Assembly: GCF_030131845.1 (NCBI RefSeq)
Contig: NZ_JASKYM010000004.1
Span: 178,333-242,332, forward strand
Direction of reading: 5' to 3'
Length of the DNA: 64,000 nucleotides
DNA from: Romboutsia sedimentorum
GTDB taxonomy: Bacteria > Bacillota > Clostridia > Peptostreptococcales > Peptostreptococcaceae
Position numbers and translations under genes: made by a program
The notes under the pieces: generated by a model
Database searches by the model: none
What the model saw: only the letters and a program-made list of their open reading frames with translations
What the model was told of the DNA's origin: nothing
Shown: piece by piece, positions 45,247 to 54,314 of the stretch
How positions within the stretch are numbered: position 1 is the stretch's first letter
Layout: each line of letters opens with the position of its first letter

Positions 45247-46191
45247 CTATATATCTAACTTATTTATATTTTCTTTCATTATTCTTATAGAATTGTTTAA
45301 CTTAGTTTTTTCAGTATTTTCAAGTGCCAAATGTATTACTTCTCTTACACCATCTTTGTTTACTATACTTGGAACAGCTATATAAACATCATTTTGGTTG
45401 TATTCTCCATTTAAATAAGATGATACTGTTAATACACTATTTTCATTTTCAAGTATAGCTGTGGTTATTTTAGTTAGTGCCATACCTATTCCATAGTAAG
45501 TAGACTTTTTACACTCAATTATTTTATAGGCTATGTTTCTTACTTCATCTTCTATTTGTTCTAAATCATCAAAATCTATTTTACTATTATTTCTAGATGC
45601 TATTTGATATATTGGCTGTACTCCAGAAAGAGCATAGCTCCATGCTACAAATTGAGAATCTCCATGCTCACCCATTACATAGCTATTTATATCCTTTGGA
45701 TTTACATCTAACCTTTCACCTAGTGTATATCTAAGTCTTGCTGAGTCTAGAGTTGTTCCCGATCCTATTACTTTAGACTTTTCATATCCCGATAACTTCC
45801 AACAAACATATGTCATTATATCGACAGGATTTGTTGCTACTAATAGTATTCCACTAAATCCTGATTTTTTTATTTCATTAATAATAGATTTCATTATTTT
45901 AGTGTTTTTATGTAATAAATCAAGTCTAGTTTCTCCTTCTACTTGAGTAGCACCTGCTGTTATACATACAATATATGCGTCACTACAATCACTATACTCC
46001 CCTGCTGTTATCTTCATTTTTCTAGGTGCAAAACTAAGCCCATGATTTAAATCTATAGCTTCTCCTTCCGCCTTTTTTTTATTTAAATCTATTAATACTA
46101 GTTCTTCACAAGTTCCCTGATTTAACATAGAATAAGCGTAACTCATTCCAACCATACCTGTACCTACTATTGCTACTTTATTTTTTTTCAT
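45247..46191 (-). CDS. ldh: L-lactate dehydrogenase
   Basis: 314 aa. NAD-binding VAIVGTGMVGMSYAYS, substrate-loop GATQVEGETRLDLL (Gln favours pyruvate over oxaloacetate, Arg is catalytic), NPVDIMTY, DSARLRY and the active-site GEHGDSQF. It reduces pyruvate to L-lactate, regenerating NAD+ during fermentation. RBS AATTGGAGGAACAATA. Single gene with its own terminator. Confidence 0.93.
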   Translation of the reverse strand: MKKNKVAIVGTGMVGMSYAYSMLNQGTCEELVLIDLNKKKAEGEAIDLNHGLSFAPRKMKITAGEYSDCSDAYIVCITAGATQVEGETRLDLLHKNTKIMKSIINEIKKSGFSGILLVATNPVDIMTYVCWKLSGYEKSKVIGSGTTLDSARLRYTLGERLDVNPKDINSYVMGEHGDSQFVAWSYALSGVQPIYQIASRNNSKIDFDDLEQIEDEVRNIAYKIIECKKSTYYGIGMALTKITTAILENENSVLTVSSYLNGEYNQNDVYIAVPSIVNKDGVREVIHLALENTEKTKLNNSIRIMKENINKLDI

Positions 46192-46381
46192 TATTGTTCC
46201 TCCAATTTTGATATTTCCCTTTTATATTAATTTTCCCAATTTTTAAATCTATAAACTTAAATTATTATCATATATTTAAGTTTTGCTTTCAAATTTGAAT
46301 TGTTTTCTGTTAAAATTTCAATATTAAGTGTATAATAAAAAATGCACTAATTTATCATTATATAAAAAAAGGAGATAATAA

Positions 46382-47557
46382 ATGACAACATTTAACGAAT
46401 TAAATTTAAATATTAATACAATAGATGGACTTAAAAAACAAGACATAAACGAACCTACAGAGGTTCAAACTTTAGCAATACCAAAAATACTAGAGCACAA
46501 AGACTTATTAGTTAACGCACAAACAGGAAGTGGAAAGACACTAGCTTACTTATTACCTATGTTTGAAAAAATAGATTCTACTAAAAGAGAAACTCAAGTT
46601 TTAGTACTTGCACCTACACATGAATTAGTAATGCAAATAGTAGAACAAGCTAAAATATTATCTACAAATTCAAATATGGATGTAACTGCTTTTTCTTTAA
46701 TAGGTGAAGTAAACATTCAAAAACAAATAAAAAATATTAAAGCTATAAAGCCTCATATAGTTGTTGGAACTTGCGGAAGAGTTTTAGATTTAATACAACA
46801 AAAGAAATTAAAAGCTCATAACATAAAAACTATAATATTAGATGAAGTTGATAGTTTACTTAGTGGAAACAATGTATCTACAGTTAAAAGTATAATAAAA
46901 ACTACATTAAGAGACAGACAAGTTTTAGGTTTTTCAGCTAGTTTAAATGATAATACAATAGATATATGTAATTCTATTATGAAAGAGCCTCAAATAATAA
47001 AAACTAAAAGTGAATTAGTTATAAACCCTAACATAGACCATATGTATTTATACGGAGAGCAAAGAGAAAAATTCACATTACTTAGAAAATCTATAGCTGC
47101 TACTAATCCTAAAAGAGCTATAATATTTGTTAATGATGAAGACAGTATAGAAATTATAACTTCTAAATTAAACCACCACGATTATAAAGCTGTTGGTATA
47201 TTTGGTAAAATGGCTAAAGAAGATAGAAAAAATGCTTTAAATGCTTTTAAAATAGGAAAAGCTAAGATATTAGTTTCTACAGATTTATCAGCTAGAGGGT
47301 TAGATATAGTAGATATAACTCATGTATTTAACTTAGATTTCCCAAAGAGTAAAAATGAATATATCCACAGAAGTGGTAGAACTGCTAGAGGAAATAGAAA
47401 AGGTGATACTATTTCTATAGTTACAAGTCAAAATTTAGCTACAATAAGAGACTATAAAAGAGAATTTAATATAAGCATAAAAGCTAAAGAATTAAAAGAA
47501 GGTAAACTTGTAGACTTCGTAAGTTCTCAAGGTGCTAACAATAAAAAACAAAAATAA
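46382..47557 (+). CDS. DEAD-box RNA helicase
   Basis: 391 aa, two RecA domains and almost no C-terminal extension. Motifs: Q (EPTEVQTLAIPK), I AQTGSGKT, Ia APTHELVMQ, II DEVD in place of DEAD, III SAS, IV IFVNDE, V ARGLDI, VI HRSGRTARG. The DEVD substitution and the minimal tail distinguish it from the usual CshA type. It unwinds RNA duplexes. RBS AAAGGAGATAATAA. Own terminator follows. Confidence 0.92.
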   Translation: MTTFNELNLNINTIDGLKKQDINEPTEVQTLAIPKILEHKDLLVNAQTGSGKTLAYLLPMFEKIDSTKRETQVLVLAPTHELVMQIVEQAKILSTNSNMDVTAFSLIGEVNIQKQIKNIKAIKPHIVVGTCGRVLDLIQQKKLKAHNIKTIILDEVDSLLSGNNVSTVKSIIKTTLRDRQVLGFSASLNDNTIDICNSIMKEPQIIKTKSELVINPNIDHMYLYGEQREKFTLLRKSIAATNPKRAIIFVNDEDSIEIITSKLNHHDYKAVGIFGKMAKEDRKNALNAFKIGKAKILVSTDLSARGLDIVDITHVFNLDFPKSKNEYIHRSGRTARGNRKGDTISIVTSQNLATIRDYKREFNISIKAKELKEGKLVDFVSSQGANNKKQK

Positions 47558-47585
47558 TAAATTTTAAAATATATTATCAAATAAA

Positions 47586-47614
47586 AAAGAGCTATTTTAT
47601 ATAAATAGCTCTTT
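47586..47614 (+). terminator. Terminator of DEAD-box helicase gene
   Basis: AAAGAGCTATTT/AAATAGCTCTTT stem followed by T run. Confidence 0.88.
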
Positions 47615-47677
47615 TTGTTATACTAATCTTTATTATTAACTTTAAAAACTAGTTTTTATTATTAACTTTAAAATTGA

Positions 47678-48532
47678 TTATTTTATATAGTTTGATATAT
47701 TAGCATTTTCATCTATTACACCCTCTATAATACTTTCTTTAGTCGTCATTATAACAGTAACTCCAGGTCCATGTCCTGATTTTATACAGTCACTATGTAC
47801 TATAACTCCAATACTAACTGAACCTTTTAAATATCCAATTCCATATGTATTATCACAGTCTTGTAATAATACCAAATCACCAAACTTCAATTTATCTAAT
47901 CCTAATCTTTTTATTTCTTGCATATCAGCTGTCATTATGTCATAGTCACCATCTGTTGCTGCACTCTTTGAGCCAATCCCAGAACCCATTAAGTATGCTG
48001 GTACTTTTCCTACAACATTTACTTTTAATTTGCCTTCTTCTTCTTTTATATTTAACTTTTCAAATAAATCTGGGTCTATATTCATTATACGTATATTTTC
48101 ATTTTCTACTAACTTTAGACCTTGACCGTATGCTTTTATAAGTATTTTATCATCAATTGCTAAATCTTCTAATATATCTTTTTCAAAATGAATTAATACA
48201 TGGTCAATTCCTCCATGCATACCAGTTACATATCCCTTTTTGCCCTTTGCATCTCCTGATATTATTTTTGCTTCATTTCCTATACATGCAAATGTCATTA
48301 AAGCCGCATTTTCTGAACTATTCTCATTTCTAATAGATACTCCAGGTTCTACATGATCTCCTTCCCATCCAAACGCACAATCTCCTATTGCTACATTATA
48401 TGAAATACCTCCTGTTGCTGGAAGTATCATAGGCTCCCCATTATGACTTATTCTATAATTTCCTCCTGTTGGATGGTGTATTTTTCCTTGTGCAGACCAT
48501 TTCACTACTTTTTCTTTGTTAGTTTTTATCAT
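47678..48532 (-). CDS. DUF4438-family protein
   Basis: 284 aa from ATG 48532 after AGGGAGGAATACATTT; a longer frame upstream lacks a ribosome binding site. Conserved DUF4438 blocks include GNYRISHNGEPMILPATGGI, GDCAFGWEGDHVEPGVSI, GKKGYVTGMHGGIDHVLIHF and a C-terminal HSDCIKSGHGPGVTVIM. The beta-rich fold and conserved His, Asp and Cys suggest an enzyme or metal binder, but no activity is known to me. It is divergent from the dapL-like gene next door. Confidence 0.8.
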   Translation of the reverse strand: MIKTNKEKVVKWSAQGKIHHPTGGNYRISHNGEPMILPATGGISYNVAIGDCAFGWEGDHVEPGVSIRNENSSENAALMTFACIGNEAKIISGDAKGKKGYVTGMHGGIDHVLIHFEKDILEDLAIDDKILIKAYGQGLKLVENENIRIMNIDPDLFEKLNIKEEEGKLKVNVVGKVPAYLMGSGIGSKSAATDGDYDIMTADMQEIKRLGLDKLKFGDLVLLQDCDNTYGIGYLKGSVSIGVIVHSDCIKSGHGPGVTVIMTTKESIIEGVIDENANISNYIK

Positions 48533-48741
48533 AAATGTATTCCTCCCTAAACTATCTTTATTAAAATTAATTGTATTGTAAGTTGGATTCATTAGCAACA
48601 CCACATATATCTTATTATTGTTTACTTGATTTAAAGATTTTAACAAAATATAAATATCTACTTAAATTTCTATATATTTTGTATCGAATCATCTACTTTT
48701 TTAATACAATATAGCATACTAATCTTTTTGGAGGGATTTTA

Positions 48742-49974
48742 ATGAAGTTTTTGGACAATTTAGTTTCTAGCAGATTAGGTGGTTCCTCTTTTTTTGAAGG
48801 AGATAAAAAACTATACAAATTTGAAAAAATAAAAAAATTAACTAAAGAAGTAAAATTAAAAAACCCTAATATAAAGCTTATTGATATGGGAGTAGGCGAA
48901 CCTGATCAAATGGCTGATTTGTCAATTGTTGATGTTTTAAATAAAGAGGCTAGAAAAAAAGAAAATAGGCTTTATGCAGATAATGGAATAGATGAGTTTA
49001 AAGAATCTGCATGTAGATATCTAAGTAATGTATATAATTTAAATAATATTAATAAAGATAATATAATGCATGGAATTGGTTCTAAATCAATTTTATCAAT
49101 ACTACCTTTGTGTTTTATAAATCCTGGGGACATATGTTTAATGCCACAACCTAACTACCCTACACTTGCAACTTATACTAAGTTTTTAGGGGGTCAAGTT
49201 TATGACTTACCACTTTGTATAGAAAATAATTTCTACCCTGATCTTTTAAGTATACCTACTGACATACTAAAAAAAGCTAAATTGTTGTATTTGAATTATC
49301 CAAATAACCCAACTGGACAAGTTGCAACTATTGAATTTTATGAGTCTGTCGTTAAGTTTGCGAAAAAAAACAATATATTAGTAGTATGTGATGCAGCCTA
49401 TGGTAATTTAACTTATGATGGTTATAAGCCTCTTAGTATTTTAAGTATTGATGGTGCAATGGATGTTTGTGTTGAAATTCATTCACTTTCTAAATCTTTT
49501 AACATGACTGGATGGAGACTTGCTTTTTTAGTTGGAAGTGAGGAAGTTATTAAACTCTACGCTAGTGCAAAATCTCATGCTGACTCTGGTCAATTTAGAC
49601 CTATTCAATTAGCAGGTGCTTATGCACTTGATAATTACAATCTAGTAAACATAAATTGTGAAAGATATTCTAGAAGGTTAGAATTAATGGAGAGTACTTT
49701 AAGGGATATAGGTTTTGATGCTAAAAAACCTAAGGGTGGATTTTATATATATGTACCTATTCCTAAGGGAGTTAAGGGTGAAATTAAGTTTGAAAATGCA
49801 CAAGAAGCGTCCTTATATATTCTTTCTAAAGCAATGGTATCAACAGTACCTTGGGATGATTGTGGAAGCTTTTTAAGATTTTCTGCAACATATGATGCAG
49901 CTACTCTAGATGATGAAATAACTATAATGAATGAGTTGAAAAATAGATTTTTAAAATTAAATTTAGAGTTTTAA
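48742..49974 (+). CDS. dapL: LL-diaminopimelate aminotransferase-like enzyme
   Basis: 410 aa, fold-type I PLP aminotransferase. LIDMGVGEPD, NYPNNPTGQVA, VVCDAAYGNLTYDG and the PLP lysine in HSLSKSFNMTGWR are present, with C-terminal FLRFSATYDAATLDDEI. The N-terminal extension with GGSSFFE and LYKFEKIKK fits DapL, which makes LL-diaminopimelate for lysine and peptidoglycan from tetrahydrodipicolinate. Other aminotransferases of this fold are possible. RBS GGAGGGATTTTA. Confidence 0.8.
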   Translation: MKFLDNLVSSRLGGSSFFEGDKKLYKFEKIKKLTKEVKLKNPNIKLIDMGVGEPDQMADLSIVDVLNKEARKKENRLYADNGIDEFKESACRYLSNVYNLNNINKDNIMHGIGSKSILSILPLCFINPGDICLMPQPNYPTLATYTKFLGGQVYDLPLCIENNFYPDLLSIPTDILKKAKLLYLNYPNNPTGQVATIEFYESVVKFAKKNNILVVCDAAYGNLTYDGYKPLSILSIDGAMDVCVEIHSLSKSFNMTGWRLAFLVGSEEVIKLYASAKSHADSGQFRPIQLAGAYALDNYNLVNINCERYSRRLELMESTLRDIGFDAKKPKGGFYIYVPIPKGVKGEIKFENAQEASLYILSKAMVSTVPWDDCGSFLRFSATYDAATLDDEITIMNELKNRFLKLNLEF

Positions 49975-49978
49975 TGAA

Positions 49979-50010
49979 AAAATGGTGTGTAAAAAATTAC
50001 ACACCATTTT
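49979..50010. terminator. Bidirectional terminator
   Basis: AAAATGGTGTGTAA/TTACACACCATTTT perfect stem between convergent dapL and the PTS gene. Confidence 0.9.
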
Positions 50011-50012
50011 TG

Positions 50013-51443
50013 CTATTTATTAATAATACTTTTAATTCCATCACAAACAAATTCTACGTTTGTTCCAACTATAACTTGGGCACTAGTTTTGTTTAATCTA
50101 ACAACACCTTTTGCTCCTATAGATTTTAATACTTTTTCATTTAATTTATCACTATCTAAAACATCTAATCTTAAGCGAGTAGCACAGTTATCTACCTTAA
50201 CTATATTTTCTGCTCCACCTAAACCTTCTATATATTGTCTAGCAAGTTCTTCATCTGAAGATGCTACAGATATATTATTTGCCATAAACTCTTCATCATC
50301 TTCTCTACCTGGAGTAGGTAGATTTAATTTGACTATCAATATATAAAATACGAAGAAATATGCCACGCCTATTCCTAAGCCTATTAACAATATCAATGCT
50401 GGTTTAGTAGCTAAATTAAAGTTCATAAAGTAGTCTATCGCACCTGCTGAGAATGTAAAGCCATGAAGTACTCCTAATGCATCTGTTACAAACATTGATA
50501 TTGCTGTAAGTATAGCATGAGCTACTAATAATACCGGTGATAAGAATATAAATAAGAATTCTAGTGGTTCTGTAACGCCTGTTATAAATGATGTAAGAGC
50601 AAGAGAAATAAGCATACCTGCTACTGCTTTTTTATTTTCTTTTTTAGCTGCAAAATATATTGCAAGAGCTACTGCTGGCAAACCAAACATCATTATTGGG
50701 AAAAATCCTGCCATAAAATGCCCTGCTGTTGGATCTCCTGCAAAGAATCTATGTAAATCTCCAGCTTTGCCATTGAACTCTCCTAATTGGAACCAGAAGA
50801 ATGAATTGAAAACATGGTGTAGGCCCATTGGTAATAATAAACGATTAAAGAATCCATATAATGCTGCTCCTAGGGCACCCATTCCTGCTATTCCTGCAGA
50901 TACAGTTGAAAGTCCGCCTTGTATACTTGGCCAAACCATAGCAAGAGGTATTGCTACTACTACTGATATAAGACCTGCCATTATAGGTACTGCTCTTCTT
51001 CCTCCAAAGAATGCTAAGAACTCAGGTAATTTAGTTTTTCTAAATTTATTGTAAGCTAATCCCCCAATTATACCTGCTAATATACCACCTAAGAATGATA
51101 TGTTTAATGTTTCAGCTATATTCTTAGCAATGTTTATCTCCCAATACTTAGCTGTAACATTAGTTAATGTTAAATAAGACACTACACCCGCTAAAGCTGA
51201 AGCTCCGTTTTGATCATCAGATAATCCAACTGCAACTCCTAGTGCAAATAATAAAGGTAGGTTATCAAATAATGCACTACCTGCTGCACCAAAGAATGGT
51301 AATATCGTTCCCATAAAAGGTAATAGAGGTTTTAATGCGTCTATTACGTCTTTCTGTCCTAATCTAAGCATTATTCCGGCTATAGGTAGTGCTGCTATAG
51401 GTAATACAAGTGACTTACCTATTCGTTGTAAAAATTTAATCAT
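50013..51443 (-). CDS. nagE: PTS N-acetylglucosamine/glucose-type EIIBC
   Basis: 476 aa from ATG 51443 (RBS AAAGGGAGGAAATTAT). The EIIC domain (residues 1 to about 390, ten helices) has LPMGLHHVFNSFFWFQLGEF and GVTEPLEFLFIFLSPVLL, favouring GlcNAc over glucose. The EIIB domain follows with the phosphorylated Cys in DNCATRLRLDV. There is no EIIA domain. It imports and phosphorylates the sugar. Tandem NagR-like operators in the promoter support GlcNAc. Confidence 0.88.
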   Translation of the reverse strand: MIKFLQRIGKSLVLPIAALPIAGIMLRLGQKDVIDALKPLLPFMGTILPFFGAAGSALFDNLPLLFALGVAVGLSDDQNGASALAGVVSYLTLTNVTAKYWEINIAKNIAETLNISFLGGILAGIIGGLAYNKFRKTKLPEFLAFFGGRRAVPIMAGLISVVVAIPLAMVWPSIQGGLSTVSAGIAGMGALGAALYGFFNRLLLPMGLHHVFNSFFWFQLGEFNGKAGDLHRFFAGDPTAGHFMAGFFPIMMFGLPAVALAIYFAAKKENKKAVAGMLISLALTSFITGVTEPLEFLFIFLSPVLLVAHAILTAISMFVTDALGVLHGFTFSAGAIDYFMNFNLATKPALILLIGLGIGVAYFFVFYILIVKLNLPTPGREDDEEFMANNISVASSDEELARQYIEGLGGAENIVKVDNCATRLRLDVLDSDKLNEKVLKSIGAKGVVRLNKTSAQVIVGTNVEFVCDGIKSIINK

Positions 51444-51495
51444 ATAATTTCCTCCCTTTGTTATATATTTCATTTTTAAATGCTTTATAAACTCT

Positions 51496-51523
51496 TTGGT
51501 CTATACCATTTTGGTCTATACCA
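51496..51523 (-). promoter_or_regulatory. Two tandem NagR/DasR-like operators
   Basis: TTGGTCTATACCA occurs at 51496-51508 and 51511-51523, spaced 15 bp. TGGTCTAKACCA is the palindromic core recognised by GntR-family regulators such as NagR/DasR controlling GlcNAc genes. The spacing places both in the promoter. Confidence 0.8.
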
Positions 51524-51533
51524 ATATATTATC

Positions 51534-51550
51534 AAAAAACGTTTTCTTTT
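51534..51550 (-). promoter_or_regulatory. Candidate CcpA cre site
   Basis: AAAGAAAACGTTTTTTG (minus strand) has the AAACG-TTT core of cre sites and lies directly upstream of the NagR-like operators. Match is partial. Confidence 0.35.
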
Positions 51551-51588
51551 GCAATATCTTTTATTCATTTTTTTGTATTTTTATAAAA

Positions 51589-51626
51589 AATAACCCTATA
51601 TAATAATTTTTTGATTATATAGGGTT
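51589..51626 (-). terminator. Terminator of 75-aa gene
   Basis: TAACCCTATATAAT/ATTATATAGGGTTA stem followed by T residues on the minus strand. Confidence 0.85.
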
Positions 51627-51639
51627 ACTTAGTTACTAT

Positions 51640-51867
51640 TTATTTAAATTGTTGTTCTTTTTTCATTTGATTTTCTAATTCTTTAGAGAATTTCTTTTTC
51701 TCGTATTCTTCCACCATCTCATCTTTTTTTATTTCCATACCTGCTTTTATACCTTGTGCATCATCTTTTATATCCTCTACTGTATCTTTCATTACAAATT
51801 CTGCTTTTTTCATTCCTTTTTGTAAATCATCCTTTAAGCTTTCCATTTCTTTTTTTATAAGACTCAT
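51640..51867 (-). CDS. Small charged helical protein
   Basis: 75 aa, RBS AAGGAGGAAAAAAT. Nearly all Lys, Glu, Asp and Met with heptad-like spacing (MESLKDDLQKGMKKAEF, EMVEEYEKKKFSKELENQMK): one long coiled coil. No Cys, Trp or membrane segment. Similar in style to small stress-related helical proteins (YtxH/CsbD-like), though not clearly a member. Function unknown. Confidence 0.65.
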   Translation of the reverse strand: MSLIKKEMESLKDDLQKGMKKAEFVMKDTVEDIKDDAQGIKAGMEIKKDEMVEEYEKKKFSKELENQMKKEQQFK

Positions 51868-52024
51868 ATTTTTTCCTCCTTAAAAATTATATATCTTATC
51901 TTTTACCAAATCATTTAAAAATATTTATAATTTTTTAATATAATACAATTTTTTAATATAAATATTTTAAATTAACTAATACTAGTCATTTTTCATATTA
52001 TGTTATTAATCAAGGGGGGATTTG

Positions 52025-52504
52025 ATGACATCTTATATTATTTATAGTATTTGTATTATAGTTATTATAATTTCATTTTTTAAAGATAAAGAAAAAACTA
52101 AAATAGGTATTAAAAATGGTTTAAAGTCCTTTGAAAATATAATGCCTCAATTTCTTTTTATAATGATTATAATTAGCATTGTTCTTTGTGTTGTAAATCC
52201 TATTATTATATCAAAACTCATTGGACCAGAATCTAATTTTTTAGGAATACTCTTATCATCTATCGTAGGTTCTATTACTATGATGCCAACTTTCGTAGCC
52301 TTTTCTACAGGAGATTCTTTACTAAGAAGTGGTGCAGGAATAGCTCAAGTTTCAGCTCTTATTTCTACTTTAACTATGGTTGGAATTTTAACATTTACAC
52401 TTGAGGCTAGTTATATCGGAAAAAAGGCCGCTTTTTATAGAAATTTTCTAGCTTTTTTATTTGCTTTTTTTGTTGCTTTTTTTGTTGGAGGTGTTTTAGG
52501 ATAA
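52025..52504 (+). CDS. Permease half-protein A (DUF318/ArsP-like)
   Basis: 159 aa from ATG 52025 after CAAGGGGGGATTTG. Four to five membrane helices with PESNFLGILLSSIVGSITMM, PTFVAFSTGDSLLRSGAG: the repeat unit of permease family PF03773 (ArsP/DUF318), usually one protein of 300+ residues with two repeats. Here the halves are separate genes overlapping by one base (TAATG), so the pair forms the permease. Substrate unknown; some relatives export organoarsenicals. Confidence 0.75.
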   Translation: MTSYIIYSICIIVIIISFFKDKEKTKIGIKNGLKSFENIMPQFLFIMIIISIVLCVVNPIIISKLIGPESNFLGILLSSIVGSITMMPTFVAFSTGDSLLRSGAGIAQVSALISTLTMVGILTFTLEASYIGKKAAFYRNFLAFLFAFFVAFFVGGVLG

Positions 52505-53025
52505 TGAATATCAAATTAATTTTAAACCGATATAAATATTTTCTAATTGGATTTACAATTTGTATAATTATTTATGTTTTTAATAAAAACCTAGGCCTTA
52601 GTATTTTTAATAGTACTAAACTAAATATTTTACAAATGTTATCTATACTACCTCCTGTAATGATATTATTAGGTCTTTTGGACGTATGGGTTCCTCGACA
52701 ATATTTTATTAAATATATGGGTTGTGATTCTGGATTTGTAGGTATATTGTTATCATTTTTAATTGCATTTTTTGCCGCAGGTCCTATGTACGCTGCTTTT
52801 CCATTTACTGCTGTACTTATAAAAAAAGGTGTTAAATTTTCTAATATAATAATATTTTTAAATGCTTGGTGTGTTACTAAATTTTCCACATTGCTATTTG
52901 AAGTAGGTGCACTAGGTTATGAGTTTACACTAGTGAGACTTATTATAGATATTCCAGGTGTTATTGTTATGGGATATGCGGTTGATTATCTTGTAAATGT
53001 TAAGAATGATACTTTATCTCGTTAA
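52504..53025 (+). CDS. Permease half-protein B (DUF318/ArsP-like)
   Basis: 173 aa, start codon overlaps the stop of half-protein A (TAATG), so translation is coupled. Helices contain MGCDSGFVGILLSFLIAFFA, AGPMYAAFPFTAVLIKKG and NIIIFLNAWCVTKFSTLLFE, matching the second repeat. Cys in YMGCDS and NAWCVT might coordinate a soft ligand, as in ArsP. Convergent with the PadR/DUF1700 pair. Confidence 0.75.
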   Translation: MNIKLILNRYKYFLIGFTICIIIYVFNKNLGLSIFNSTKLNILQMLSILPPVMILLGLLDVWVPRQYFIKYMGCDSGFVGILLSFLIAFFAAGPMYAAFPFTAVLIKKGVKFSNIIIFLNAWCVTKFSTLLFEVGALGYEFTLVRLIIDIPGVIVMGYAVDYLVNVKNDTLSR

Positions 53026-53050
53026 ACAAGATATTTTCATAAGTTAAATT

Positions 53051-53104
53051 AAAGCATAAAGAATAGGCCATTTTATAATTTTAAGACTATTTTTTATGCT
53101 TTAA
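53051..53104. terminator. Bidirectional terminator
   Basis: TAAAGCATAAAGAATAG and CTATTTTTTATGCTTTA arms around an AT-rich loop between convergent genes. Confidence 0.75.
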
Positions 53105-53127
53105 TCTTTTTTATAATTACATATATT

Positions 53128-53862
53128 TTAATTTACTTTAGGAGAACTATTTGTTTCTATTTTCAAAGCTATAAACATTAACACAACTCCTATTAATAAT
53201 GCAACAGTGTCTAAATTACCTAAATTTAGACCAAAGAAATAATACAAAATTTTTGGCATATTTATTAAAAATGGAAATATTGGAGCTGTTGTTTTTAATG
53301 TTATTGCAATGATTATAGAAACTAAAATCAATACAAATATAATTATTCTTACAGTAGGTTCACTAAATAATTCTATTTGTTCCATATTTTGACCAACAAG
53401 ACCTACAGCTACTAATGCAACCATCTCTAATACTGAAAAAATATATATTGAAATATTAAATTTTATATTTTTAAATGCAAACTTTTTAGCAAACAGTAGT
53501 ATAAATGCTAAGTATACAACAAGAATTAATGGAATTCCAATTGCTTCTAACACTGAGGTTTTATATGAGCCGTAATTTAATTGATTTAAAAATAGCCATG
53601 GAACTAGACCGATAATGAATATAAATCCTAAATTTAAAACTCCTTTTTTATCATATGGTAACTCTGCTTCAACAGATTTAGCATATTCTTCTGGAGAATC
53701 TCCGAATATATCTTTTACACTTTTACCTTCTTTCTCACCCAAAATTAAATGTTGCTCTGCTTCTTCAATAAATTCCTTTACCTCTTTTTCATTTTTCCCT
53801 CCAATCATTAAATACATATTAAGGTCTAATATAAATTTTTCGCCCTCTTTTGATATACACAT
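53128..53862 (-). CDS. DUF1700/HAAS-domain membrane protein
   Basis: 244 aa. N-terminal helical domain (EVKEFIEEAEQHLILGEKEG, SVKDIFGDSPEEYAKSVEAE) typical of the HAAS signalling domain, then six membrane helices. Such proteins are regularly encoded beside PadR regulators and respond to membrane stress or antimicrobial peptides. The PadR gene is 20 bp upstream on the same strand, forming an operon. Mechanism unknown. Confidence 0.85.
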   Translation of the reverse strand: MCISKEGEKFILDLNMYLMIGGKNEKEVKEFIEEAEQHLILGEKEGKSVKDIFGDSPEEYAKSVEAELPYDKKGVLNLGFIFIIGLVPWLFLNQLNYGSYKTSVLEAIGIPLILVVYLAFILLFAKKFAFKNIKFNISIYIFSVLEMVALVAVGLVGQNMEQIELFSEPTVRIIIFVLILVSIIIAITLKTTAPIFPFLINMPKILYYFFGLNLGNLDTVALLIGVVLMFIALKIETNSSPKVN

Positions 53863-53882
53863 ATTCTCACCCCTAATTTATT

Positions 53883-54197
53883 TTATTTCAAAAGTTTATT
53901 TACGCAACTTGACATATTATCCCATGTAAGTTTAAACGAATCTAACTCAATTTTCCCCTTTTCTGTAATGGAATAATATTTTCTCTTAGGTCCACTTTCA
54001 GATGCTTTAGTAGTTGTTACAACTAGTTCTTCTTTTTTCATTCTTATTAAAAGAGGATATATACTTCCCTCACTAATCATATCAAATCCATAATTTTCTA
54101 GCTTTTTAATCATTTCATATCCATACACATCTTCTTCAAAAATTATAGCTAATAAGCATCCTTCTAATATTCCTTTTAGCATTTGTGTTGAAGTCAC
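53883..54197 (-). CDS. PadR-family transcriptional regulator
   Basis: 104 aa winged helix: LEGCLLAIIFEEDVYGYEMI, then ISEGSIYPLLIRMKKEELV (recognition helix) and SGPKRKYYSITEKGKIELD (wing), with a short C-terminal dimerisation helix. Represses the operon with the DUF1700 gene, by analogy. Three palindromic repeats upstream are likely operators. Confidence 0.92.
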   Translation of the reverse strand: MTSTQMLKGILEGCLLAIIFEEDVYGYEMIKKLENYGFDMISEGSIYPLLIRMKKEELVVTTTKASESGPKRKYYSITEKGKIELDSFKLTWDNMSSCVNKLLK

Positions 54198-54211
54198 TAA
54201 GTTACACCTCT

Positions 54212-54309
54212 CTATCTTGTTTTACAATATAGCTTAATACAACTATCTTGCACTACAATATATTACTTTAGTATTATTCTAGCATAACGTATATTGCTTT
54301 ACAAGGTAG
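54212..54309 (-). promoter_or_regulatory. Three palindromic operator-like repeats upstream of padR
   Basis: 21-bp sites at 54212-54232, 54243-54263 and (reversed) 54289-54309 share CTATNTTGT-N3-ACAANATAG-like arms. The first two are 31 bp apart (three helical turns), the third 46 bp farther. They cover the padR promoter, which fits autoregulation. Confidence 0.65.
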
Positions 54310-54314
54310 CTGCA

